A program made the translations under genes and the position numbers. 64,000 nucleotides of DNA from a virus: the IMG/VR virus record IMGVR_UViG_3300007640_000004, positions 1 through 64,000 of that record; one strand, 5' to 3'. The notes beneath the pieces were generated by a model. That model worked only from the letters and a program-made list of their open reading frames with translations, had not been told where the DNA came from and made no database searches. Shown one piece after another: positions 50,386 through 60,500 of the stretch; position 1 is the stretch's first letter, and every line of letters begins with the position of its first letter.

Positions 50386-50724
50386 ATGAATAACCTCAAA
50401 GAAACCACTGACATCATCATCACCCGCATGACACCTGAACACCGAGCCCGAGTCCTTGAGGCACTGCCCAAGATTGAGGACATGACTGGTCAGAACGAAC
50501 ACACCGATGCCATCCTGATGGGTATCCCCCTGTTGGAAATGGAGGATAAGAAACGCGAGGCCCGCATGGTCGACGAACTGTTGGCGATACGGACCGAGGT
50601 CGACAGGAAATACCTGACCCCTGAACTGATGAAGCAACGCACGGATATCTATCGGACGATGATGGACTTCGCCGAACTGCGCTTCGACACTGATGTCTTC
50701 CGCGAGTTCCACAACTGCTACTAA
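50386..50724 (+). CDS. Small helical hypothetical protein
   Basis: This 112-residue helical protein (MNNLKETTDIIITR) has no recognised family. It is acidic with a Met-rich core and no membrane segment. It follows a short leader with repeated AACCAAACC and is separated from the next gene by about 110 nt containing a possible promoter (TTGACT near 50784). Confidence 0.5.
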   Translation: MNNLKETTDIIITRMTPEHRARVLEALPKIEDMTGQNEHTDAILMGIPLLEMEDKKREARMVDELLAIRTEVDRKYLTPELMKQRTDIYRTMMDFAELRFDTDVFREFHNCY

Positions 50725-50783
50725 CCTGCTAACCTACTAACCTGATTACCCATATAAGAGATAAGAAATAAACATAAAACTAA

Positions 50784-50811
50784 TTGTTGACTAAACCATA
50801 TAGAAAGATAA
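50784..50811 (+). promoter_or_regulatory. Possible promoter before the 50835 gene
   Basis: TTGACT (50784-50789), a 16-nt spacer and TAAAAC (50806-50811) lie upstream of the ATG at 50835 in an AT-rich stretch. The match is moderate. Confidence 0.35.
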
Positions 50812-50834
50812 AACTAAACCACCTAATAAAAACC

Positions 50835-51509
50835 ATGAGTAAAGACCCTGAAGTAATCAAGACAGTAAGAGGATGGACCGACCGTAACGCCGAGTCCTTC
50901 CCCTATCTCAGCATCGCCTACAAGCAACCAGACCAACTGATCCGCGAGTTCCTATGCGGCGGCGAATATGAGCCTGACATCCTGTCGGCGCTCGACTTGT
51001 TCCCCCACCTCCAACCATCCGTGGATGACAACGCCATCTTCCTTGAAGAGATGAGCGCGGCATTGGTCCCGTTCCATTACCTGAACCGTCCGCCTTGTCG
51101 CGGAACGATTGGTGAGGCACGGGGAATGATGCCCATTAAACCCATGATCGGTTGGGACGTTATCATCGGGGACGACGAGCAGGAGGCTGCGGTCTACGGA
51201 TCGCTGACCGACGCTTGCGTATTCTTGAAGCACCTTGAACTGGATTGGGAGCTACGCGGCACACTGGAGTATCACGCCGAGTCGACGCAATGCCCCGACT
51301 GTCATGGCTGCGGCACCGATATCTTCGATGACACGAAGAGGTGCAAGAAATGTAACGGGCTCAAGTATCAGTCTCGTCCTCTGATCCTGTTGCTGATGTT
51401 CAAGTCGATCACCTCCGGAACCCCGCTGACTTTCGAGGAAGCGTTGGAGGCTTACAACTCCGAAGTCCTCAAACCTGAAACGAAACCCATTCGTGTAGAA
51501 GTCAAGTAA
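50835..51509 (+). CDS. Hypothetical protein with DnaJ-like zinc knuckle
   Basis: Starting at MSKDPEVIKTV, this 224-residue protein has CPDCHGCGTDIF and CKKCNG (about 155-180), two paired Cys motifs resembling a DnaJ-type zinc knuckle. The N-terminal 140 residues are helical and acidic. No family is recognised. The zinc site suggests protein or nucleic-acid binding. I preferred this ATG over an upstream TTG that overlaps a promoter-like box. Confidence 0.5.
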   Translation: MSKDPEVIKTVRGWTDRNAESFPYLSIAYKQPDQLIREFLCGGEYEPDILSALDLFPHLQPSVDDNAIFLEEMSAALVPFHYLNRPPCRGTIGEARGMMPIKPMIGWDVIIGDDEQEAAVYGSLTDACVFLKHLELDWELRGTLEYHAESTQCPDCHGCGTDIFDDTKRCKKCNGLKYQSRPLILLLMFKSITSGTPLTFEEALEAYNSEVLKPETKPIRVEVK

Positions 51510-51553
51510 CCCCTCCCCACCCTAACCTAACCACCCATAAGAAAGATAATACC

Positions 51554-51934
51554 ATGAGCATACGTCGAGTAATCAAGTCAAACCCCCACGAAATTTCGAC
51601 CGTCTACCCCTGCGGCCTCGACTTCAGGAGGAGCATCGTTGCCCTGTGGGATGTTGACCACGGGCCTTCGATCCTCGACCGGCGCGTCACGGATCGAAGG
51701 GCAGGGAACGAATACGGATTCCGAAGCGCATTGACCCCCGCCAATAGCGAGGGTGCGGGCTGGCAATATAGCGCGTGCTCCCCGACCCAAGCTGTGACAG
51801 ATGCCCTAGCAGACGGATGGGATGTCTTCGAGTTCGACACCTTGCTTGACCTGATCCTATGGATGCGGGACGAGCGCGTACTAGGCGAGCCGACAAAATC
51901 AAAACCAAAATCAGAACCCGAATCCCAAGAGTAA
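51554..51934 (+). CDS. Small hypothetical protein
   Basis: This 126-residue protein (MSIRRVIKSNPHE) has a mixed alpha/beta body and a Lys/Pro/Glu-rich disordered tail. Its leader CCCATAAGAAAGATAATACC matches those of the next two genes. No family is recognised. Confidence 0.5.
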   Translation: MSIRRVIKSNPHEISTVYPCGLDFRRSIVALWDVDHGPSILDRRVTDRRAGNEYGFRSALTPANSEGAGWQYSACSPTQAVTDALADGWDVFEFDTLLDLILWMRDERVLGEPTKSKPKSEPESQE

Positions 51935-51962
51935 ACCACCAACCCATAAGAAAGATAACATC

Positions 51963-52355
51963 ATGCCAAACCTACCCATGACCGAACTACAAGAAGCCCG
52001 CATCACATTCCGCCAAGCCAACGCGTTCCTCCGCGAAACCCGCGAAGGATTGTTCAGGCGGAAGTCAGCCACGATGATCCAGACGCTGCGGAAGATTCGC
52101 TCCGACAAAGGTAAACGCCGTGCGCTCCGAGCCATGGCCCGAGCCCTGATCGATGAGGGATACTACTCAGGCTCGTCCGCTATCGGACAGATCGAGTTCT
52201 CACTTATCAAGAGGCTGTGGAAACATTACCTCGCTAACCACGGCTACATGAAGTGGGAGTCCTTCGCAAGGAGGCACGCCGGAGCGTCATGGTATGCAGG
52301 GGAGCCCTTCCCTCAGCCCGCCGGAACCGAGATCCAAGGAACCTTGAACCTCTAA
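51963..52355 (+). CDS. Small basic hypothetical protein
   Basis: This 130-residue protein is Arg/Lys-rich and helical (KIRSDKGKRRALRAMARA near 42-60) with an aromatic C-terminus. It might bind RNA or DNA. Its leader is nearly identical to that of the preceding gene. No family is recognised. Confidence 0.5.
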   Translation: MPNLPMTELQEARITFRQANAFLRETREGLFRRKSATMIQTLRKIRSDKGKRRALRAMARALIDEGYYSGSSAIGQIEFSLIKRLWKHYLANHGYMKWESFARRHAGASWYAGEPFPQPAGTEIQGTLNL

Positions 52356-52387
52356 ACCCACCCACCCGTAAGAAAGATAATAACACC

Positions 52388-52861
52388 ATGGACAAAGAAC
52401 TATTCACCATGCCCGCTATCGGCGAGCGAATCCGAACCCAAAATAACAGGGGCACGGCAGACCCCGTATTCTGTATCCAAGTGCTGGAGCGTATCGGGCC
52501 TATCGATCCGGAGCATTCGGATGGCTCTGTGTATTTCTACGACCAAGAAATGTGCGAGCTATACTATGAAGATGGCCACGACCCTGATGAATGGAAGAGA
52601 CTGAACGTCCTCTACTGCAACGATTACCTTGGCGACCCAAGCCTCCCCGACCATATCGTTGTCTCAGGATACAAGGAGAAGTGGATCACGATCCAAACCT
52701 GTTTCACCGAAGTCGGTTGCCAAGCCTACCTCGAACTGAACGGGCACAACCTGCGTCACTATTTCGGACACCGCATCTACGTCGACCATTCGGGACGCAA
52801 CGTGGAAATGAATGCGATCCGCGAATACCTCCGGAGCCTACCCAGCCCCGACAATAGCTAA
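52388..52861 (+). CDS. Small hypothetical protein
   Basis: I start at the ATG at 52388 (MDKELFTMPAIGE), which follows the conserved CCCGTAAGAAAGATAATAAC leader; a longer upstream frame runs through the previous gene. The 157 residues are acidic, aromatic and rich in Asp/His/Tyr. No family is recognised. Confidence 0.5.
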   Translation: MDKELFTMPAIGERIRTQNNRGTADPVFCIQVLERIGPIDPEHSDGSVYFYDQEMCELYYEDGHDPDEWKRLNVLYCNDYLGDPSLPDHIVVSGYKEKWITIQTCFTEVGCQAYLELNGHNLRHYFGHRIYVDHSGRNVEMNAIREYLRSLPSPDNS

Positions 52862-52875
52862 CCCATCCACCCGTA

Positions 52876-53886
52876 ATGGAATTAAAGATACCCGATACCC
52901 GATACGTCCGCGCCAAGGACTTCGATGGTGAACTTCGCTACGTCATCACCGCATCCCGTCGACGCGAACTCGACGAGGTGACTGATGATATCCGCACGGA
53001 CTTTGCCGCCGCCCACCCCGACTTGCCGGAACTCCACATCCCCCCGATATCCTTGATATCGTTCGCCGGTCGCGTGACTCAGGCATTGAAGGGTTGCCCC
53101 GCAAAACTCATGCACAGCGTGAGGGCTCAGTCGGTTGGGTATTTTGGAGACGGTTCGATGGGGCGGTCTAATGGGCTTATCTCCGTGACGCGTATCCAGC
53201 GTATCAAAGGCAGTTGGTATCTGACCAAGTATGAAATCTACACCCGCGCCGAATGGATGAAGGCGCACCGGAAGAAAGATGGGATCAAGATACACGGGAA
53301 CGGAACAGTTCAGTTCAGGCAATCAGGTGGCGTGACCATATCCAGAAGGGAGTCGATTGTGGTTCCGATATCGGTGCCGCCCCACATAGGGCTGCGCCGG
53401 TTGACGGACAAGAACATCTTCATCATCACCCCAAGGGACCACCCGACCAAGGGTAGCAAGACGATCAGTAAGACACTTAAGAAGTCTGCGGCCATGGCAC
53501 AAGCGGATCGGGAACGTCTCGACTGGTTGGAGAAGAACATGATCGCCATGGCAAAGGACCATTCGTCTCCGCACAGCCCGCACCGAGTTGCCATCCTCGC
53601 CAATCCGGCGGGCAGCGACAAGGTAAGGGACCGGACGATACGGGGAGTGATCGACAAAGCCATGGCCGAGTCGCCCGCACCACCCAAGAAATCCCACGAG
53701 TCCATGGGCATGATCGTCGCGGACCTGAAACCTTCCGCCGATGTCTGCCGTCAGTGGCTCGTGACTCGTGGCGTCTTCGTCACGGACGAGGAAGCCGCGT
53801 GGTTGATCTTGGAATATGATGCGGACACCAGCGACCGTCAGCGCATTAAAGACCTTATTGATAAGGAAGATAAGAAAGAAAAGTAA
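52876..53886 (+). CDS. Basic hypothetical protein with helical C-terminus
   Basis: This 336-residue protein has a mixed fold in the first 220 residues (RSNGLISVTRIQRIKGSWYL near 98-117) and a charged helical C-terminus ending KEDKKEK. No family is recognised. The mainly basic surface would suit nucleic-acid binding. It is the last long gene before the plus-strand terminator. Confidence 0.5.
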   Translation: MELKIPDTRYVRAKDFDGELRYVITASRRRELDEVTDDIRTDFAAAHPDLPELHIPPISLISFAGRVTQALKGCPAKLMHSVRAQSVGYFGDGSMGRSNGLISVTRIQRIKGSWYLTKYEIYTRAEWMKAHRKKDGIKIHGNGTVQFRQSGGVTISRRESIVVPISVPPHIGLRRLTDKNIFIITPRDHPTKGSKTISKTLKKSAAMAQADRERLDWLEKNMIAMAKDHSSPHSPHRVAILANPAGSDKVRDRTIRGVIDKAMAESPAPPKKSHESMGMIVADLKPSADVCRQWLVTRGVFVTDEEAAWLILEYDADTSDRQRIKDLIDKEDKKEK

Positions 53887-53895
53887 AACAAAACA

Positions 53896-53923
53896 TTGAC
53901 TCACATTAGAAACCTAGTATTAT
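53896..53923 (+). promoter_or_regulatory. Sigma70-like promoter giving a leaderless start
   Basis: TTGACT (53896-53901), a 16-nt spacer and TATTAT (53918-53923) are followed by 6 nt and the ATG at 53930. Confidence 0.65.
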
Positions 53924-53929
53924 AAAGCC

Positions 53930-54076
53930 ATGAAGATAAGCAATAAAGCAGTTCCCCATGTCCACGGACAAACCAAAGCCGACGCAATGAAAGGCGTCAG
54001 TTCCCTCCTCAAGGTCATCTTGTTATCCTGCCTCGGCGGGTTGCTCGGTGCCCTCCTCCTCACCTCCTTCCAGTAG
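53930..54076 (+). CDS. Small membrane protein
   Basis: This 48-residue protein (start MKISNKAVPHVHG) has a cytoplasmic-type polar N-terminus and a hydrophobic C-terminal helix (LLKVILLSCLGGLLGALLL). It starts 6 nt after a strong promoter -10 box, which supports it. It could be a small inner-membrane effector, for example against superinfection, or a pinholin-like peptide; its distance from the lysis cassette argues against the latter. Confidence 0.5.
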   Translation: MKISNKAVPHVHGQTKADAMKGVSSLLKVILLSCLGGLLGALLLTSFQ

Positions 54077-54105
54077 CAGTAACAAACCAAACCCATTAAC
54101 TAATA

Positions 54106-54477
54106 ATGAACTCAATCCACAGAGACTTCAAACCCAGCGCCGACATCCTCGACCCGACCAAAGGGATCACGGAAACCATGGTAATTAACGGTGAAGTCGT
54201 AAAGATAAAGACCCGAATCGAATATGAATTTGGCGCGAATGACGGGCACTATGCCACGATCGTCTTCGCCCCGCTGACGTCAGTCCGGATCAGCCACGCC
54301 GACAACGAGAAACAACGGAGCGCCTTATGTCATGCAGTAGTAGTCCAGTTAGTGGACCCAGCGGTTTATGGGAACCGTGACTCGGTGGGCGCAGAGATTG
54401 CGCTCGACAGGAAAATCCTCTACCAGATCAGCGCCTTGGCCGAAATGGTTAACCCGAACAACGCATCATCCAGCTAA
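54106..54477 (+). CDS. Small hypothetical protein, last plus-strand gene
   Basis: This 123-residue protein (MNSIHRDFKPSAD) is beta-rich with no recognised family. It lies just before the operon terminator at 54519-54553. A short leader with no Shine-Dalgarno precedes it. Confidence 0.5.
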   Translation: MNSIHRDFKPSADILDPTKGITETMVINGEVVKIKTRIEYEFGANDGHYATIVFAPLTSVRISHADNEKQRSALCHAVVVQLVDPAVYGNRDSVGAEIALDRKILYQISALAEMVNPNNASSS

Positions 54478-54518
54478 CGGAATATAATTTCCCCCCGACA
54501 AGGGCGCGTTGCCGCAGG

Positions 54519-54553
54519 AGCCCCATCGAGTTCGCTACTCGGTGGGGCTTTTT
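54519..54553 (+). terminator. Rho-independent terminator of the early operon
   Basis: AGCCCCATCGAG (54519-54530) pairs with CTCGGTGGGGCT (54538-54549), 12 bp with one G-T pair, loop TTCGCTA, then a T run to 54553. It shares CCCCATCG, CGGTGGGG and TTTTTCG with the terminator at 16718-16748. Confidence 0.85.
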
Positions 54554-54562
54554 CGTGCCTTA

Positions 54563-57500
54563 CTATTTGATGTCCTCCAGCTTGATGAACTGAGGAGTCG
54601 CGTTCTTGGCGGCTTCCATCGATTGCATCCGTCCCATCCCGAACTCCTTGGACATCAGAGACTCAGCAAACTTCCGTGAGTTATCCGACCTAGCCATCAT
54701 CCCACTAAAGATCAGGTTCGTCCTGTCCTCGCCGTAGCGGAGTTCCTTCATGTAGCTGGCGATCACAGGTACCGGAATCCCCATCGTCTTGAACCCTTGG
54801 ATCTTCCGATACACATCGGAGTTGATCCGGTTCTTCAAGTCTACCTCATCCTTATAGAGTTGGCGAACCTCGGCGGGTGACATCGGTGAATCCTTCATGG
54901 CCTTGTATCGGCGAGTGGAGACATCGTTGTATTTCTCCTGAGTGCTGAACAAGTAGCGACGGAGTTGTTGCTCGGGATCGATCTGCCTTGAGCGAACCGG
55001 ATAGATGCCCGACCAGAAGATCGTCCCCGCTTTCTCCCGTGTCAGCGATCCGTCTTTGCCCAACGCGTTGAACGCTTCCCAGCTATCTGCAAGCAGCCTC
55101 GGCGTATAGGCATTACCGACAATGAACTTAAGGGACTTGGTTGCTGCCTCAAGCGGGGTGTCTACGCCCTCCAGATAGATCGGACGGCCCGACGTTGGGT
55201 CCAAGTTGCGCTTGGCCGATATGATAGTGCCCGCCAATATTTGATCATCGAGGAACACATCACTAATACCTGCCTGCACGAGGCGAGCCGCCGCCTGTTG
55301 CACGCTGCCTCCTTTCTTAACAAGATCCCCCCACGCCCTGATCCACGGGTCGGCAAGCTGGGCAAACGGGTTAACGTAAGTAAGGTCCAGCGAGTTAAGC
55401 TGCCCGCCCTTCAGGTAGTAGATGAAAGAGTGGTTGCGAAGATACTCAGGCATCGAATCCCGAAGGGCTTCGTCCTCGTCCTTGTCGACTCCGCCCAATA
55501 GCTGGGACAGCAGGACGGGCATGATGGCCGAACCTACGATCATTGAGGACATCCCGATCAGACGGTTGATACCTCGGGCACGCAACACTGAGTTACCGGA
55601 CTCCATCTCCATCTTCGCCAACGTGAATGTGTTGACTGGGATGCGGACCATCTCCGACTTCCAGCGCAGGAACGGTGCGAGCAATAATCCCGGCGCAGAC
55701 TTGGTCAGCCCGCGCACGACTGGTATCGTGTGGCTGTGCGTCGGAGCCGTCATCTTGACCTGCTCTGCCGCCTCCTGCCTGATATCCAGCTTACTCATCT
55801 GGCTGATAGCGACACCCCGAATGGTGCCTCGACCCTCTTTGTGGGCAGCCTCCATCGTCTTGAGTGTCTGCTCAAAGTAGGCGATCTTATAGTAAGCCTC
55901 GGTCGCGGCTTCAACTCGGCCCGCCAAGTCCGTAACCTTCTTGAAATACTCCTGCCCCTTGGCCCCCGCAGTTTTGGGAACCTTCGCGAACAAGTTGTGA
56001 ACTTCATCTTGGATATCATCCGGCGTCCGGTTGCCCGAAAGTAGATCCTTGAGAACTCCTGCCCGAACCTCGTCCCCAATGATCCCAAGTTTATGGAGAT
56101 CATCGAGGTAGGCTTCCTGCTCGGCGCTGTCCTTGCCGCGCATGAACTCAGGCATGAACGCCCTACCTGTCTGATCTGTCAGCGCCTTACCCATCGGGAC
56201 CGCCATCTTGAGCGCATGGAGTGGGCCGCCTTGGGACCACGCCATGAAGGGCTGGGAGATCACGTTCCTCAGAAAGTGACCCACCGATCCCAGAGTTACC
56301 ACACCCATAGATGCGCCGGTAGCCTTAGCCGCGCCACGCATGATCCGATTAACGAGTGCCGTGGACGCATCTACTGAGGCGTCAAGCTGCTCGGCGTTGG
56401 CCGCGCTGGACATCGCTTCGTTCAGTTCCGGTGGCCCATAATATCCATCAAGCGGATTGTAGAGTGAGTTCTTCCCCCGTGGCACGACGATCTTCTTGAA
56501 GCCACGGGTCGCCATGATCCGTGCGCCCTCAGCAAGACGCTCGGCCTCGGAACCCCCAATGCTCTGGACCTCGGGCAGACTCAACAAGTCCTCGGGACTG
56601 AAGATCCACTGGCCCTCTCCGGTGGTGGGGTCTTTCATCCGGCCCTGTGTCACGATGTTATCCAGAAGAACCGCGTTCGACATAACGCCGGACACTGTGG
56701 CGAAGGTGCGGAGGAGCAGGTTGGTTCCCTCCTCGGCACCGTATTCACCCAGCAGGTTGCGGATCTCCGGTGGCAGATGCTGGCGGCGCTTCAAGTTGCT
56801 GTCCACGACCTTGAGGAAATCAACATCACCCGACATCGGAATGGCGTTGGCCGTTCCCTTGGAATCGTAGCGGCTAAGGAAAGCCATCCGTGCCTCGCTG
56901 CCGAAGGACATACCGGTCGATCGGTTTCGGATGTTCAGGTCATCGATCGCGGCGGCCTTCGCATCAGCAGGGCTTTTGCCCTCGTGCTTAACGTAGTATT
57001 CCGTCTTGTGGATAAGGAACTGGCTCTCGAAAAAGGTGTCCGCTGCTTTCAGCGTGTCCCGTAGTTTGGGGTCCACAGCATCCCAGCCCGTGCCATCCTT
57101 AGCAGGGGCTCCGATCACTTGATCCCTATACACGTTGTCGTCAAACATCCGATAGGCGCGGGTCACATAGATGCCCATCTGACTGTCGAAGGTCATTTCA
57201 ATTCCGGGATTTTGGGTGCTTAGGATCTCCTTGGCCTTGTTGGACATCTCGTCGGTGAGCATCCGTAGCTCGGCGATCTTGGTCGCAAGGTCAGGGGACA
57301 CAGCCCGAACTCTTTCGAGTGCCTCGTCCCGTGAAACACGGGCGCTATCGCGCAACGTCTGCCTGAGTCCCCTCTCCCGTGTGTCGCGGCGCTCCTTAGC
57401 CAACGTATACTCATTGGCCATAAGCTCCTTGCGTGCTTCGTGGGCCGCTTTGCCGTCGCTCCACAGGGGGTTAGCCACTTTGAGTGCGGTAGCCAGAGTG

Positions 57501-60500
57501 CTAATCGAAGCATCCGTAATCTTGATAGCCGCGATATCATTCAGGTAGCCCTCTTCCATCTTGTCCCACGCCTCCTTGGTGATGAGAGGTTCCGTTGAAC
57601 CCGAAGCTGCGGCTGCGTCCTCGGCGATCTCCTCGGGCGATCCAAAGTCCCGCGCAATGATCTTGTCGATATCCTTCTTGAAGTTCTGTAACTTCTTGGT
57701 GAGCATCCGCTCCATGCCGCCCTTGTCGTTCATAAGGCGCTGGACTCGTGGGTCGAACTCGCCTTGTGCCAGCTTCATGAAGAAGTTGGAGGGTGCTTTG
57801 TAGGTGCCAATCTCCATAAGTGGAAGACGCACCGACTCGATAAAGCCTTCATAGGTGCGGGCACCTAACCTAGCTTTCGCGGACAGGTCAGACACGGTTC
57901 CGTATTTGGTGTGGAATGTCCCCGTAGTGTATGGCGCGGCTCCGGAGGCTAGGCCACGGGGCTGCTTCCCTGCCTTGGCTGCCTCTGCGGCTTCTTTGGC
58001 TTCTGCTTCAGCTTCTGCTTCTGCTACTGCTTCAGCTGCTTGGGTCGGGTCGACTTCGCCCCCGTAGTTAGCCAAGTTAGGGCGGTGACCCTCATGAACG
58101 TGCTCGGCGATAAGTGGTTCGTAATCCACATCCTCGATGGCCCCTTCTGGCCCCGCTTCTTCCAAACGTTTCGAGCTTACTTGGCTGAACAGAAGAGATA
58201 CCTGACCCTCCAACTCGTCGATGGATACCGGCCCACCCTGCTGCCGCGCCTTCCAATTAGTCCGGATGTTTGACATCTCGGCCTCCAACAGGATCAGCAT
58301 ATTGCCCTCCAGCAAGGTCGGCTTACCGGACTTTTTGATCTTCCGTTTAAGACGGGTGATGATCTGGTTGATGTAGTGAGCCAGCACCTCGCGGCCTGAA
58401 GGGTTGGACCTCCAGAAGTTCACGACGTCCTCAGTCGTGACCCCGTTCATGACCTCTTGGCTGCGCTTCCGTAGTTTCTCCTCAGCGATCGCCTTCCGCT
58501 GCATATCCGCGGCCACAGGATCGGTAGAGAACTCAAAGTCAGGGTCGAGGTGCTCGCGAGCGGTCGCGATAAGCTCCGCATCTGATGTGGCGGCGACATA
58601 CTCCTCCATCATCTTGGGAGGGATGGCGTTGATCGAGGAGATATGTCGAAGCTCCTCGTCCACGATAGCGTAGGCAACATCGCGGCGACCTTCCTCGGGG
58701 ATCGTGTCCATGACATCGGACCACGAGTCAGGGTTGATGTAGAGGACTCCGTCCGCGTCGGTCCACGCGGCACCTTCCTGCTCACGGGATATCTCGATCG
58801 TCACCTCGTCGGGCACCTTGCCGTGGGCGCGGACGATCATACCAATGGCACGGTCCAACTTCTCACGGGCGGCGATTGTCGGGCGGAACGCATCCGGCGT
58901 TACCCCACCGTTCTGTTTGACGACCGAATCGGCGCGATCCATTTCTCGGATCTCCTCCTCGGTGATCTCCCTTCCGTCATCAGTGTTCCGGCGCATCTCC
59001 TCAAAGAGGCGACGACGGGCCACCTGTCGGGCCATCTCATCGGCGGCTTGGACTCCGGCTTCAGCAAAGATCGACTCCAGTGTGAGCGGCTCGGGGTTAA
59101 GTGTAGCATACGACAGATCGATAAGGGCTTTGAAGGCCGCGTCCTGTCGCGTTTCTTTCGGGAACCCGAAGAACTCAAGGATCGCATCGATCGCTCGGCG
59201 GAATATGGAGGGCTCCGTAGTCGACTGCTCGCCTACGTTCCGGAGTTTCGCTTGGAACATGGTCGAGGTGAACATATAGGTCACGAACTCATCCAAGTTT
59301 GCCATTCCGGCGGACAAACGCGGGTCGTCGATCTCCCCTGACGTTGTTGCTGAGGCTTTAGCCTCATCGAACACCGCTTGGAGGGTTTTCAGGGCCGCCT
59401 TTTGGGCTGGGTTAAGCCCCTTGCCATCCGACTTGATCGCTCCAGACAGGAATGCGTGAAGGAACTCATGGATCAGAACGGAACCAAGGGACTCTTCGTT
59501 GGAGCCGCGCATATTCAGCATGACCATCGGCGTGCCTGACTTACCGATCTTGTATTCACCGGCAACGTCCGCGTCGAGGCTACGCATGAAGAACTTCACA
59601 TCCCCCATAAGTGGTTTAGCCATCAGCAGGATACGTGCTGCCATCCTCAGAGGCAGTGGGTAGGACGAATTGTGATCCGCGATCTTAGCGAAGGCATCGA
59701 ACACCGAGTTAGTGTCGCCGTTCACCAACCCGAGGCTGTCCGCCTCCTTCATATTCTTGGTCGCGTAGGCACTTCGCTCCTTAGCGGAGATGAATGACTT
59801 GGAGTGGAGCACATTCCGAACCTGTTGCGACAGGTTGTTCAGGATGTAGCGCCTCATGGCGGGGGTCACCTTTTCGATACCCAGTAGCTTGGCGACTCGG
59901 ATCACCGACTCATCTGCGGCGGCGTCAACCCCCTCGCTTTTATGTAATCCCCTCCCCGCGAAGCCAATGAACTCCTCATCCTCATTAGCCTTCGCCACTT
60001 TCTCATCCTTCTTCAGGCGTCTCTCATACGCTTCATCGCGGAACTCAGCCCCTACAGGGTCGGCACGCTCATCCGTTTCAACATCGACGGGCCTGATGAT
60101 CTTCTCAGTGAGCCCGATAGTTGGGTAGTAGACTTCGTCGTCTATCCAAACCTCTTCCTTCACCATCGCTTCTGGTTTACGGCGGCGAACGGGGTTGCCA
60201 TCTGCATCCACGGCTGGTGCACCTCTGCGGGATCGTCTCGCCACCCCGAGTTCGGCACCGGCCAAAATGTTCAGGATGGATCTCACTCGCTCCGCCGACT
60301 CCATCACGGGGTATCCTTGTGAGTCCACCGCGTTAAGTTTCTTATGGAACTCTAGGATATCCGTGTTCTCCTCCCAGTTGGCATTGACATACCAGTTGGC
60401 CAGACCGCTAAGCAGATCACTTGCGGTCATGTCTTTGTAGTTGATGGGATCTCCTTCCGCAGGGGTTAAGCCGTAGCGTGGCCCCGCGATGTAAAGCTCT

